Part shown: one piece after another, positions 33,800 through 45,210 of the stretch
How the letters are laid out: each line of letters opens with the position of its first letter
Numbering within the stretch: the stretch's first letter is position 1
DNA from: Pseudoscleropodium purum
Lineage: Eukaryota; Streptophyta; Bryopsida; Hypnales; Brachytheciaceae
Length of the DNA stretch: 64,000 nt
NCBI GenBank assembly: GCA_963969395.1
Contig: OZ017805.1
Location: forward strand, 3,286,001 to 3,350,000
Reading direction: 5' to 3'
The notes under the pieces: generated by a model
Told to the model about the DNA's origin: nothing
What the model saw: only the letters and a program-made list of their open reading frames with translations
Databases searched by the model: none
Program-made: the position numbers and the translations under genes

Positions 33800-35823
33800 T
33801 ATGTCTCGTAATATAAAAAATATGTCCCATGCGGGAATGGGACCCTAAACCCAAATGCCCTCAATTACAACGATAGAGTTGTGCCCTAAACCCTAAAAAC
33901 TTACATTTTCATTACCTGAATTTATTAGTTTCACTCACAAGGGCTATTTGCAATTCTTGAATGACATTTCTAGATAAAACAAAGTGTAATTGGAGTGAAA
34001 GCAATCTCTACTTATTAGTTATTCTACACCCACTGCACTGCTATGTCCTATAAGGATGATGCCATTGTCCAGAATTCAAATCTGTGCCCGATGTTTGGAG
34101 CGCCTGATGTATGGATCTGTGTACAATTTTGTAACCATTCAATGGCACAGTAAGTGATTAGTCGCGCTCTAATTAAAACAAATTAGGATTCATAGAGTAC
34201 ATTGAGCGTCTATTACAAACTTATAAGATATACTTCATTATATATTCAATATAGTCATTGAACTATTGCATTCTATATTGTAGACACCCCTCACCTCTTG
34301 ACTAGTATCTAGTAAAATTAGAACGCAACATATGTAATGTAGAAAATAGTACACCTAAAATAGTGCACCTAAAATTCTATAGGAAATACTACACTTAGTA
34401 AAATTTAAACCTGACCTATGTAATGTAGAACATATTACAATTGAAAGTACTACACTACTTCTATGGCCTCTTTCCTAAAACAAAGACAATTTTCTTTCAC
34501 ATTGTATGAAACCTCAAATTGAACAGGAATGAAAGCATATGGAAACACCAACTTCATAAAGAAGTGGAAAACTTGCTTACTCACAATCAATCAGACACTA
34601 ATTTCAATTGACGTAGTTTCTTCTACTAAGCAATGGAACTTATAGTGATTTATTGAGACCATTACCTTTGGAACTCAGCGGAAATACTTGCTGCGAAGAA
34701 GCCTTAAAACCTACAATTGTAGTACTACCACTGAAATCAAAGACTGAAGCTCCAACAATATTTGACTTGAACTCCGGCTTAAGATCCTAGAATAAACAAA
34801 ACAACGCTATCAATTGTTGTAGAAGTCAAATGTAATTGTTGTTGCAAAAGCCGTGGGCGCACTAGAGCACATACCAAAACTATTGATGATGGAAACCAAA
34901 TGAATACTAAACCTTGGAGATGAAGACCAAAGTTCAAAATTTTTCCTTCCCATACAAAACCACATGCCTTGTCACAACAATCAAAACACAATCCTTCAAG
35001 CATGCAACTTTCACAATCTCACAAAACTCAAAGATGGTATTACTAGAGTTTCAAACTTTCAAAATTATATACCTAACGTTCCTATTGTAGAGAGTTTGGT
35101 GATGCGCACAACTATCAAACACCACACCTTCTAGATCCAATTGCTAAGGAAGAGGCCACTCAAAAACGAAAGCTATCAAATTGGCTTGTACATAAAAAAT
35201 CACATCCACTCCCCCCTCCACATCCCCCCTCCACTTCAAGGTAATCAATTTAGAACTCCAATACGGAACACAACCGTGGAGCAAGCAAAACCAAAACTAT
35301 AGCTCACTTGAATGAACATAAATTTACACAAACTTACATGAACTTGGATCTCCCCCTCTAGTTTTCCTTCCACACTACTGTCAAAGTACAATCTATAGCT
35401 AGTACTTTGAAGAATACAACCTCACCAAAAAAGCCAACGTGGTGATGAGCAAACCTAGGTAAACGAGCCAGCGTGGTGAAGAACCGAAGTTTGTGCGACA
35501 AACGTGAGAAAACACAAATGTGCTTGCACTGTAGCCATCTAAAGCAAAATTGCCTCCCAACAAGAGCTACAACAAGACAAGTAGAGTAGGGCCGAAGGAA
35601 GCATTCATGATGCCATTCACACTCCCTGGTAATGATGGCAGTAGTCAGTCTTCTCAATATTGATGAGCAGTTTTACGGGTGTAGGGTTATCATGAGCAAT
35701 TGAGAGTTAAATACAAATTAGTGTAGGGTTTGTAAGGTTAAGGGTTTTTAAGATTTAGTGTTTAGGGTAGAATTAAGTTAATATTTCATTTTTCAGCGAT
35801 TTGTTCTATTCAATTTATACATA
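33800..35823. other. No gene recognised
   Basis: Two minus-strand open stretches, at 34,779-35,003 (74 codons) and 35,358-35,657 (99 codons, rich in F, R, H and C), have no recognisable pattern and many flanking stops. They could be exons of an unknown gene or chance frames. No other structure noticed. Confidence 0.3.
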
Positions 35824-36443
35824 CAATTGCTTGCACAAGTATTAGTATACTTTAGAAATTTCCATAACTAATTGAAAAATTAAATTTTCTTAAGAAATTT
35901 TGAACATGTTGAAGTTTAAGTAACATACTTATATAAAATGAGTTTTCAAAGATTTAAAAATCCTTTTCAACATTTTCAAGAATTTAATCAAAATTAGTAG
36001 TACAAAAAAACTTTTAATAGAAGTACAATTTGAAAAAGATTTTTCTATACTTGAAATGAGAACTCTTCTTAGAATTTCGTAGTAATATCTCTTCAAAGTT
36101 TGAAATTTTATTGAGTAAAATATTATTGACTAAAGTTTGACTCCAAATTTTTATGTTTCCTTTAATTCACTCCTAAAATCTCTAGAAATTGTGAAACAGT
36201 TGTAAAGTGTGTATAATGTTTATATATGGTTTTTCATCTTTTCTTGGAGATGTTTGGAGTGAATTATAAGAAATGTAAAAATTTGGAATCAAACTTTAAT
36301 CAATAATATTTCACTCAAAAAAATCCCAAACTTTCATGAATTGTTACAAAAAAACTCTGAAAGGAATTCTCATTTCAAGTATTATCTACTAAGAGAAAAT
36401 TCTTAAAATTTCTGAAGTGCCTAAATACTTATGCTTGCCACTG
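35824..36443. mobile_element. Foldback/MITE-type element with Tc1/mariner-like ends
   Basis: Long inverted arms: 36,040-36,187 pairs with 36,245-36,385, and the outer ends also pair. The right end read inward is CAGTGGCAAGCATAAGTATT and the left end is CAATTGCTTGCACAAGTATT. Both are flanked by TA (35,822-35,823 and 36,444-36,445). TA duplications and 'CAGTG..TTGC..AAGTATT' ends are typical of Tc1/mariner elements. The left arm has about 165 extra bases. No transposase is encoded, so it would depend on one elsewhere. Confidence 0.65.
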
Positions 36444-37069
36444 TACTTTATACATTTAATACATGGGAATCCCTTTAGCATTTGGGAGTAGGAGACAATT
36501 ACAAATGAGAGGTAACTAGTAGAATTAAAGAATTTTGAGTCCAAATCATTTGATATGAAATGTTCAAAAAATATAAATTCATGTAGAAGTCCTTCATTCC
36601 ATCATACTTAAACAATTTAGAAATTTTGTTCAATATATTACTTCTTTGGAAGTCAAATTAATTTTCTTGCAAATGTTTGAAATCAATCTTTTCCATGTAT
36701 ATGATATTTGTACATCACATCATTATGTTGGCAAAAACCAATCATGTAGTATACCAGTCAAAATCAAAATAAATGATTGATATATATCAAATATTAATTA
36801 CCATAATTTTACAATATATATACAATGAATTATAGTCATGTACTCTAGTTATATCATATATCATCATATATACATTAAATCCTTATGCAATACATGAACA
36901 AAATCTTATGGAAATCTCTCGATAATCAAGAACTAATTACCATAAATTTCACCATGTAGGTAATCTTTTTTACTAAGAAAGTGTATTTGATTGAAAAATA
37001 TTGATTCCAAATACATATGAGGCATTTAGTATTCAATCATACACAATTCTAACAATACTAGAAATCCAA
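36444..37069. other. AT-rich sequence, no gene seen
   Basis: Nothing beyond one weak palindrome copy at about 36,907 (TATGGAAATCTCTCGATAAT). Confidence 0.4.
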
Positions 37070-37690
37070 TTTGCTTTCCAATCTAATCTCCATTTGTTGT
37101 CTAAAACTAAGATTGGATTTTCAAAAAAATAAAAGGTAAATCCTAAACCTCACAAATCTTAAAAATGAAAGCCCAAAACATAATAAAAGGAAGGTTAGCT
37201 CCATTATACAATGATGAGAATCAATTGGCTTCTTTTAGAAATCCCCATCTATTGTCTAAAAAAAATGTTTAAAGAAAATGTAGAAGGCACCCTAAACCTC
37301 ACACATTGAAAATGAAAGCCCAAAATTTGGGAGAAGAAAGCTCCATTACAGGATGAAAAGAACCAATTGGCTTCTCTTAAAAATCCCCATCTAATGCCTA
37401 CAAAAATGTTACAAAAAATGGAGAAGGACTCTAAAACCTCACACTAATAGCAAATGAAAGAACAAAATCCTAAACCCTAAACTCCATTATAAGATGAAAA
37501 GAACTAGTTTTTTTTTTTCTTAAAATCCCCTACTATTGCTTAAAAGGAAACTTTAAAAAATCATGGCAAGCAAATAGATTTTACCTCAAAGAAATTGAAA
37601 ATAAAAAAACAACACATAGGATAAGAAAACCACATTACATGATGAAAAGAGCTAGTTGGCTTTCGGGAAATTTCATATTCAAATTGTGTG
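37070..37690 (+). repeat. Tandem repeat, unit about 140 bp, 4-5 units
   Basis: Units start with 'aattggcttctyttaraaatccccatct' and end with 'ctccattayargatgaaaagaac'. Starts are near 37,080, 37,223, 37,364, 37,504 and 37,654 (141, 140 and 150 bp apart). The inner 'cctaaacctcacac..gaaaatgaaagcccaaaa' is also shared. An old, diverged satellite-type array. Confidence 0.75.
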
Positions 37691-37723
37691 CATTAAAGGA
37701 AATTGATGTATATTCTACACATT

Positions 37724-37743
37724 CATTTAGAGATCTCTCGTTG
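37724..37743. repeat. Palindrome copy CATTTAGAGATCTCTCGTTG
   Basis: Single member of the dispersed palindrome family, about 35 bp beyond the end of the 140-bp array. Confidence 0.65.
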
Positions 37744-39326
37744 ATTTTTCACATTCCAATCAATTTACTTTTGCAAGCTTGAAGTGGAACTGAACCTAAG
37801 GAAGTGAATATACATCCAAGTTGGATGTAATATTATTATTTTCATTGTTTTTACAAAATTTGGAATCCATGAGTAATATTTCCAATAGAAATAGCATAAT
37901 GTAGAGAAATGTACCTAATACATTTCAAACAATATTAGATTAAAGATATGGCTTACATTATTTTATAAATTTGAATCTAATGTCTATAAATAGATTGAAC
38001 TACACGCCCCAAAAAATATAAGATGTAGTAAGAGAATCTTGTAGGATTTTAATGACCTCGGGAATGAAATGGAGCTACAAAGTTCCATTAAAAAACAAAA
38101 AGATGGAGGTGTCACATGCTTACCCTAGAAGAAAGTGTAGTGACCACTTAGAAAAAGTGAATGTCGCTAAACGTAGTCATGCAACTAGGAAAATGGTGCT
38201 ACATTTAGCTCATTTGTGGTAAAATGTAGTGCACATGTCAAGCTTTAGGATGATTGACCATAGTTTATTTAGCCCTAGACATTTTATTTAGTACTTGAAA
38301 TGAATACATGAATAGAATACATACTAGGAAGCTCTTTATAAAACATAGGAAGATCCATCTTAATTTGAAAAAAAATTAATACTTCTACATGTGACATCAA
38401 AACATCTATAATTCACTTTCAAAAGGAAGAAAATAATGTCCCTAATATCTTGGCTAACTTCATCAACATAGTCCATTTCAGACAACTATATATTATAGTG
38501 AACTCAAGACATCTCATTTCGCCTAATTGTTAAGTCTAAACTTCTTATTCATGAATTATTAGAAATGGATGGATATAGTAAATGTATACTCCAAATATGG
38601 TTTAAGAACTCTTAAATTGGATTTGCAATTGTTAATCTTTTATTACGGTGAAGCAAAAAGAAACTTAAAGTACCAATTGAGTGTGACATGTTGAATACCA
38701 TACAATTCATTTGAGTCTATGAAAAAATCAATTACAATAAGATATTCACCCTGTACAATAATGATTCTTTGAAGATAGACCAATAATATGCATTAAAAAC
38801 GAGTTTTAAATTTTTTTTAAAAAGAAATGGCTTACATTGCTTGCAAAACAAGATTGTAAAAAACTTCCTCAAGACAAATAAAATAATTCAAATTAAAGCT
38901 TCACATGTAGACAAACATATAATTCATGAGAAAAAAATACAAAGAATTTCAATTTAATTTTTTGAGGATTTCTTGTGCTACATATAATCTTTAATTTTGA
39001 GCTTATTGTGGCATAACTTTTGCTTTTGGGCACCCATTGAAATAAGAATTGAATGTCCTCAAAGTTGTTCTTAAAATACAAAACTTGGAAAAATCTCACA
39101 AACTATTAATAAGAAATGAAATAGTTCAACCCAAAACCAACCTATAGTCTAAAAGACCTTGGATAGGACACTTGGGAATTTAGACTTCATCTTCATCCGT
39201 ACCCACAAGTAGTATGAAAGTAAAAATGAATACTATATTCTTGAAAATTCTAAACCATTAAACCCGAAGAAATTACTATTCCCCCTCATAACCATGACTA
39301 GACTCTAGAATTATAAGTCCCAAATT
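37744..39326. other. AT-rich sequence, no gene seen
   Basis: Only short open frames. I see no repeat or protein pattern worth naming. Confidence 0.45.
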
Positions 39327-39418
39327 CTAAACCCTAATCGAGAAAAACCTAAACCCTAAACACTAAATCTTTAAACTGTAAGCAAGTATTCTAAACCCTA
39401 AACCCTAAACCCTAAAAC
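39327..39418 (+). repeat. Interstitial plant telomere-like repeat
   Basis: Runs of CTAAACCCTAAACCCTAAAC occur at 39,391-39,418, with shorter ones at 39,327 and 39,348-39,365. This is the Arabidopsis-type telomere unit (CCCTAAA) in degenerate form. Such short runs are common inside plant chromosomes and do not mark a telomere here. Confidence 0.75.
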
Positions 39419-40011
39419 TATAAGCAAATATAACGATATGAATGGATCTGAAGGTAAAGGTTATAAACAAGAGGTACATAATTGTGAAAAGGTTACATTC
39501 AAGCATTCCAAAGTGCACAAAACACTACGTGAAAATTTCATTGAATTTAAATTTTTACAACTGCCTCATATGACCTTGAATTTGAGTAACAACAACAATC
39601 TCATATGACCTTGTAGAATATCAAGGTACCCTAAGCATCCAATATGGGTTGATAATGCATATTGAATTCACACACAATAGAATTTAAACAAAAATCCGCT
39701 ATCCATCAGTGCCATGAGTGCATGGTCGTAGTTCCAAAATGTAGGCAATGTGGAAAATGAAAGGTTGTACAAAATACCTCAACACAGTCAATGAAGCATG
39801 AAGTTCAAGACATAAATCAAGAAGCCACCCATGACCATTGGTTTTGTATCCTTTCTTTTGCAAAGGAATTCCGTTTCACTCTATTATTGAAAAATAAATA
39901 AAAATGTATGTCAAGGTTGGAATTCAAGATCACACATAGTCACGCACACCCTCCAAATTGTCAATAATGCACTATTTTGAGAGCATAGTTAATATTCCAA
40001 ATCACAGAGCA

Positions 40012-40031
40012 TATTCGGAGATCTTCCCATC
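40012..40031. repeat. Palindrome copy (TATTCGGAGATCTTCCCATC)
   Basis: Diverged member of the palindrome family, followed by 'atgactatcgtcaatgg', similar to the tails in cluster 2. Confidence 0.55.
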
Positions 40032-40885
40032 ATGACTATCGTCAATGGTGCATTAACTTTAAGATTTTAGTCAATACAAGTATTAATTGAGAAACAACAC
40101 TCAAGATCCAAATCTTGAAAAATGTAATGCGAATACAAAAACTACATTGATTAGTCTAGAAATTGTCCCCCTCAAAATCTTGGTAGGGACCACTTCTCTA
40201 CAAGCCTGTGCACCTCTATCATAACCCACGAAGTACCTTGAGCTCGTTCTTTTGTACACGTGAAGAACCTTTGTTGGCGTGGGAGTTGCTAGTCCACTAT
40301 TCCCAACGCTGCGATCAATTGTGGATTCTAAGGAAGAAAGATGTGATTGCAAGTCCGTTAAGAGGTATGCTTTATTCCAATCCTTGCACTTCTTAGTTCA
40401 ATAGTTTCAAGTTTCTAGATTTGTTTCAAAGTAGCACAAGATCCTCACACATCTAGAATGTTGAGACTGTCCTAAAAAATGGGAGTGAGGATTTTAGGAT
40501 TTTAGCACAAGAGATCATGAGTTTCCAAACCTTGGTAACCTTAAACCGATTAGGATAGTTGCATCGGAAATATCCATGTGATCAAAACCACAGGCTCCAT
40601 TGATGGATACTAGTGGATTGTCACTAACATTAGCTTGTATCTTCGTTACAAGCTGTGTGATCTTAGTTCTACCATTTCCGTAATTTCATGCTTATAAACA
40701 AGCAAAAGTTTTGAGTGGCCATCCATCCACCTACAGGTTCCTGGAACAAGTAAAGAGAGATCAGGGATAGGCCCCTAACCCCGTTCCAATCATAAAGCAA
40801 ACTCTTGTAAAATACTCGTATAAAAAGAAACTACATCTTGGGGTCACTCTATGGTGGCACATGCAAATCATACTCCTAGAGGTTG

Positions 40886-41123
40886 CATCGGGAGATTTTC
40901 CGATGATGGTTCAAGAGTACTTTGTGTATAATTTCTATTGTGCAATCTCTTAATGACATCGTCGTTCGATCTTTTGATAACACCAACATGTGATCTCTTG
41001 ATGAAACCATCATGCAATCTCTTAATGACTCTAACATGCGATCTCTTGATGAAACCATCATGCAATCTCTTAATGACTCTAACATGCAATCTCTTGATGA
41101 AACCATCATGAGATCTCCCGATG
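40886..41123. repeat. Two palindromes bracketing an exact 24-bp tandem array
   Basis: A full palindrome at 40,886 (CATCGGGAGATTTTCCGATG) and another at 41,104 (CATCATGAGATCTCCCGATG) flank eight units whose 'atct' core falls at 40,945, 40,969, 40,993, 41,017, 41,041, 41,065, 41,089 and 41,113, exactly 24 bp apart. Units alternate between 'ctcttgatgaaaccatcatg' and 'ctcttaatgactctaacatg', giving a 48-bp higher-order period. Each unit keeps the right half of the palindrome. A 24-bp period keeps both strands open, so frames here are not genes. Confidence 0.85.
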
Positions 41124-41910
41124 TATAATCCTCCTAATGACAAAAACGTTGTAATACATACCCTTTTGATGTTTACAATGCTTGTTATTGAAATTGTTGT
41201 ATTTGTGGATCCCACTACATGTGGTCTATTGAATACTACATCAAGAGACCTCAATGCGTGCACTTGTGCACAAGCATGAGCTCTTTATATTCCAGCCTCA
41301 TCAGAGTGAACATAATCACTCGATAGGTTTTCTTAGTACATGCAATTTTATTGTGTGGTTCAAATTGAATCCAAGATTTTGAGTCAAGAATTAAATTTGG
41401 GAGTTAATGTAGTATGGTGCATGTTTTGGTGTTGTGATATTTGCTATAACTTACCTAATTATATTCTTACATGTTCTAGATTGCAAAGGACTCAACGAAC
41501 TCATCATCGAGCAATCAGAAGTTCTTGGATATTGGATTATAAAATGAATTTGAGCACTGAATCAGTCAGGGCTGCAATGATAACTTTTACAAGTGATGTA
41601 CCTAGTGTTGACAGTGATTCTCAAGAATTGTGTGCTACATCTCTTCCATTCGAGAATGGTAATATAGTAAAGTTGTTTTTTCCTAGACATAGAGAAATGG
41701 GAGAAGGTAATATTTTGGAGGTATGTCCGCAAGGCTAGTGGTTTGGTGTGCCAATCCCAGTCCACCCTTGGATATATGTTCTTGTACGAGTTCATGTGGT
41801 AATACCAGTAGCTTTGGACTTCCAAGTGGATCCTCCTCATAGGGGCATGAATAGATTGGAGGATGTGGTAGATCGGATAGTACTTTGGAGGGCTGCTAAT
41901 GTTGTCATGA

Positions 41911-41930
41911 CATCAGGAGATCTCCCGATG
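41911..41930. repeat. Palindrome copy CATCAGGAGATCTCCCGATG
   Basis: Nearly perfect copy inside the open part of the DUF7869-like pseudogene, where it reads in frame as TSGDLPMD. Confidence 0.8.
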
Positions 41931-42809
41931 GATACTTGTCCTTATATTTGTCAAGAGGCGTAGTTAGGGTTTGAGGTTCATCTATAGTTGTGCTTCTCTT
42001 TTTTGGTTGAATAAACTATTGCAAGCCAAATGATCATTTTCAGAAGAAGACCCTTGGCAAGGACTATGTAGGTGTTATAGTGCTTGACTTTTTTGTGGGT
42101 AACAAAGATGTCCTAATGACTCATGCTCGGTGGCCACTTTTGAGTTGTTGGTTTCCAAATCATCCGTCTTTGAAGGAAACTCCTGATTATTTTGTAGCCT
42201 TTTTGGATGTTCAAGCCCCTCTTGCTTATCTTGGTGGTAGGCAAAAGGCACCTTATTACTTCGTATTTCAAAAACCTGATCTCAATGTAAAGAACAATAT
42301 GTTCACAAAACAATGGATGAGGAAATTCAGAAGGTGAGTTTTCAAAAATGTTGTGACAATCGGTGCTACCAATTTTTACTACCTGAAAATACGCTAAAGG
42401 TTAGGTAGAAATTCTACCTGAAGTCCTTTGAAAATTGATGATAATTTGGTATCGCTATGGGTGGGCACTTGCACCTTTTTCTTGGTAATCAAAAACAAAA
42501 ATAAATTACGGTGGAAGGAATAGAGATTTATGCTATAGCATGGTACATCATTCACGGAGTTCCAAAGTCAACATTCCTTAATTACTTGTTCAAGTACAAA
42601 GAAGGTGTACTTTTAGGGACACATGGAAATAAAGGAATTAGGTGCCTAAGGATCCGAACTGTTTAGGTTACAAGAATTATGAAGGCAATCATTGACGACA
42701 ACATGGACTAGATGCTCGATCAAATGTGTTGCATAAGAAACAGGAGATTTGACACCTTGAAATTTCTTCTTGCTGGGAATAATTGGAAGTAGGTTCAAGC
42801 TAATGTACT

Positions 42810-42857
42810 CATTGAAAGATCTCACACTAGGTTATTTCATTGGGGGATCTTTTGATG
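42810..42857. repeat. Two palindrome copies in a putative intron
   Basis: CATTGAAAGATCTCACACTA (42,810) and CATTGGGGGATCTTTTGATG (42,838), 28 bp apart, lie between coding blocks of the pseudogene, before the acceptor-like TTATTTGCAG. Confidence 0.6.
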
Positions 42858-44931
42858 GATCATTGATGTATGCTGTAACATAGGTAATATTTTGTATATT
42901 GTCTAAGAGGTTTACTTTGTAATTTGTAATTAGTCTTAATGCTCTTCTCTACGTTCAATTTATTTGCAGCTAAATGGGGATTATGCTTTGCCTCGAGTTT
43001 GCCAATCAACTATTAGTAGAATTAAGAAGTAACTCTTCAACAATGTGTCTATCAAGCATGTTGGGAGTTCTTTTGCAAAATGTAGTATGTGCAACCAACT
43101 TCAGTAGTTTATCTTGAAATCACACAAAGGAAGCCCTGAGTATGTTGAGTTCGTGAAGCAAAGAATTGAGCATTTGAATCATCAAACGTCTTGAGGATGC
43201 CTGTACGCCTTTTGGCATGAGGAATCTAAGCGGAACCCGCAAGAGGTATTGTGTATTATTCATGAGTAGATGGATACAACTAAAACCACTCTCCCGAGGA
43301 TGCTAGTGACAACAAAGGCCACGCAAGGTTTGAGGCAACTCCTGATGAGCATCACTAGAATGGTGACTCATGGTCACATCAATGGTGCATATGCTCATTA
43401 TGCTTTGTCTTGTTGGCTTGGGGATTCAAACTTCACAATCTCATCCTTGGTGAGGTTATTTCGCCAATTAGAAGGTCTACCAATTTGAGAAACCAGCGAT
43501 CTCTTTTCATATCCGCCACAAATTGTATGTTTGAGGAACTATTGAGAAGAAAGTCTAGGTGTATGGACACTTTAAATTTGATAAAGCTTGAAGCTCGACG
43601 TGGATTCGTCCTACTTTCTAAAAAATTGTATCTTCAGCTTGACAACTTTGCAAAGGATAACAAGAATCAATATCTTATGGTATTCTTATCCTTACTCACT
43701 GCACAAGGTGTCTTAAGAGAAATTCAGGTTGGTTTCCTACTAGTGGGACAAACTTATGAGGACATCGATGTGTACTTTAGTCACCTCTCGAAGGCCTTGA
43801 AGAGCACAAACACTTTTGTTGTTTTTGACCTCATGAGGGCCTTCATGCAATCCTAGGATCTTTCATTTATGCCCGAGTTCATTCAAGAGGTGGTGGATTT
43901 TAAATTCTTTGTGAAGGAGTATCAAAGCAATGGTTCAACAAGGCTAATTGGATTGGGCAAGATGCATCTTTTCAAATTCTATGTGCATAGTGATGGAGTC
44001 CTTGTTATGAAATATAAAGAGTCAACAATTGATGCACATTAGCTACCCTTTGATGAACCTTCTTGATGCCTTTGGAAGAAAGATTGCAATGGTTTTTTGA
44101 TGCTCCCAACAAAATATCTAAAGCCAGTTCCATTCAAACCTATGCGGGGCAGCGAAGTTTCCAAAGTTACAAAAAATCAAAAGAAGGCTATTGAAATGGT
44201 TCGGAAAGCTATCCTTAATAAAGGGTTCATGTTGTTAGGGTTGGAGAAATATATCCTATACTAGAAAAATGGAATGTCAAAATGTGAAGGATTTGTAGTT
44301 GCCTTCGGTCCTTACGTAGATTACTAGAAATGTGTACTGTATGAGTTGAAGGAACCACTACCTGAGTGTCCTCCAGAATTGGTTAAAGGCTTTTGGCCTT
44401 TACATGATTGGAGGGTTACAAATAATGAAATACTTCTTGGTAGATCCAGGCTAAATCCTTTGGATATCATTTTAGAAGAAGAGGAGCCAAAACCTTACTA
44501 TGGCCCCACTAATGAAGTACCACAGGAAAGCTTTAATCTTTAGCTTGACATACGATTGGGCTCTTGGGTTCTTCTAAGACCTAATGACCTTACAATTTGT
44601 GATGTTTGGTAAGGAAGAGCATTTCCCCCCGTATGTAGAGCAGTAGGAGTTGTGAATGAGGGGAAGTTTTTGATTCAATATTGGCAACCAGACAGCTCTG
44701 GAGCTTCACTTGAATATAGGTACTGGAATTTTTGGTATGGTAAATGGATTGTTGAGAATACTCCCCCCATCTACGTCTATGCGTGTTGTATACTTTATGA
44801 AAATTGGTCCAAAATAGTAGATCCAAAGTCACGGACTATTCTTGAAAAAAATAGAGAGGCTACATTGGCAAATTTGACTAGGGCAAATGTGGTTGACCTG
44901 TGATGGAATCTTGTATCTAGGTCATTGGAGT

Positions 44932-45210
44932 CATCGAGAGATCTCCCGATGTATTATTTTCCACTCGTGCACTATGTGGATGGTGTTCACTGTATATGGT
45001 CCTTAGTAAAGTTTTTAGGGTAATTATATTTTTTGGTTATGAATTGTGTTTATGTTATCATTATTTTTATGCAATGAAGAGTGGATTATAATGTGACTCC
45101 TATTCCTTTGTTGTGTCCTCTTGAGTCTATATCACAGTCATAGTTGATGCTTGCACCCATTATTGGGACTTGAATCTAATTTACATCAATCATCGAGAGA
45201 TCTCCCGATG
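44932..45210. repeat. Two best-conserved palindrome copies
   Basis: CATCGAGAGATCTCCCGATG occurs twice, identical, at 44,932-44,951 and 45,191-45,210, 259 bp apart. Their flanks do not match ('gtcattggagt..tattattttcc' against 'ttacatcaat..actaatccta'), so the shared unit is just these 20 bp. Confidence 0.9.

Larger units (their letters stand above)
41474..44903 (+). pseudogene. Decayed transposon-associated gene, copy 1 (DUF7869-like)
   Basis: A broken multi-part gene. The first part (41,541-41,963) has one TAG at 41,736 and then VPIPVHPWIYVLVRVHVVIP and PPHRGMNRLEDVVDR. A second exon-like part ends at 42,333 in AAG followed by GTGAGT, a donor consensus. After an acceptor-like TTATTTGCAG at about 42,970 come CSMCNQLQ, MDTTKTTLPRM, HGHINGAYAHYALSCWLGDS, then at 43,410-43,856 LDNFAKDNKNQYLMVFLSLL and GFLLVGQTYEDIDVYFSHLS. 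The pattern 'DN..KDNKN...FL..L', then 'GF..VG.T.EDID..FS', together with 'DKMD..KT.LPR', is what I associate with the DUF7869 family of transposon-like plant proteins. In most members I recall the motif is GHTHEDID; here the H residues are Q and Y. The C-terminal part (44,346-44,903) contains KEPLPECPPELVKGFWPLHD. At least eight stops. The upstream part may belong to a different gene. Confidence 0.6.

Noticed and set aside
35358..35657. 99-codon minus-strand frame as a secreted or cysteine-rich peptide gene
   Set aside because: No clear signal peptide, no recognisable cysteine spacing and no supporting promoter or splice context.
39327..39418. Telomere or chromosome end
   Set aside because: Only a few degenerate CCCTAAA units in the middle of the window, with ordinary sequence on both sides.
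40886..41123. CRISPR array (24-bp regular repeats)
   Set aside because: Units are contiguous with no unique spacers, no cas genes are present and the DNA is plant nuclear.
40868..41263. 131-codon minus-strand frame with repeated 'VIKRLHDGFIKRSH'
   Set aside because: It is the translation of the 24-bp tandem array and its flanks, not a protein gene.
44932..44951. Vector contamination (a similar GGGAGATCTCCC palindrome is in common cloning plasmids)
   Set aside because: The flanks are plant-like and the motif occurs in many diverged copies over 30 kb, so it is native.
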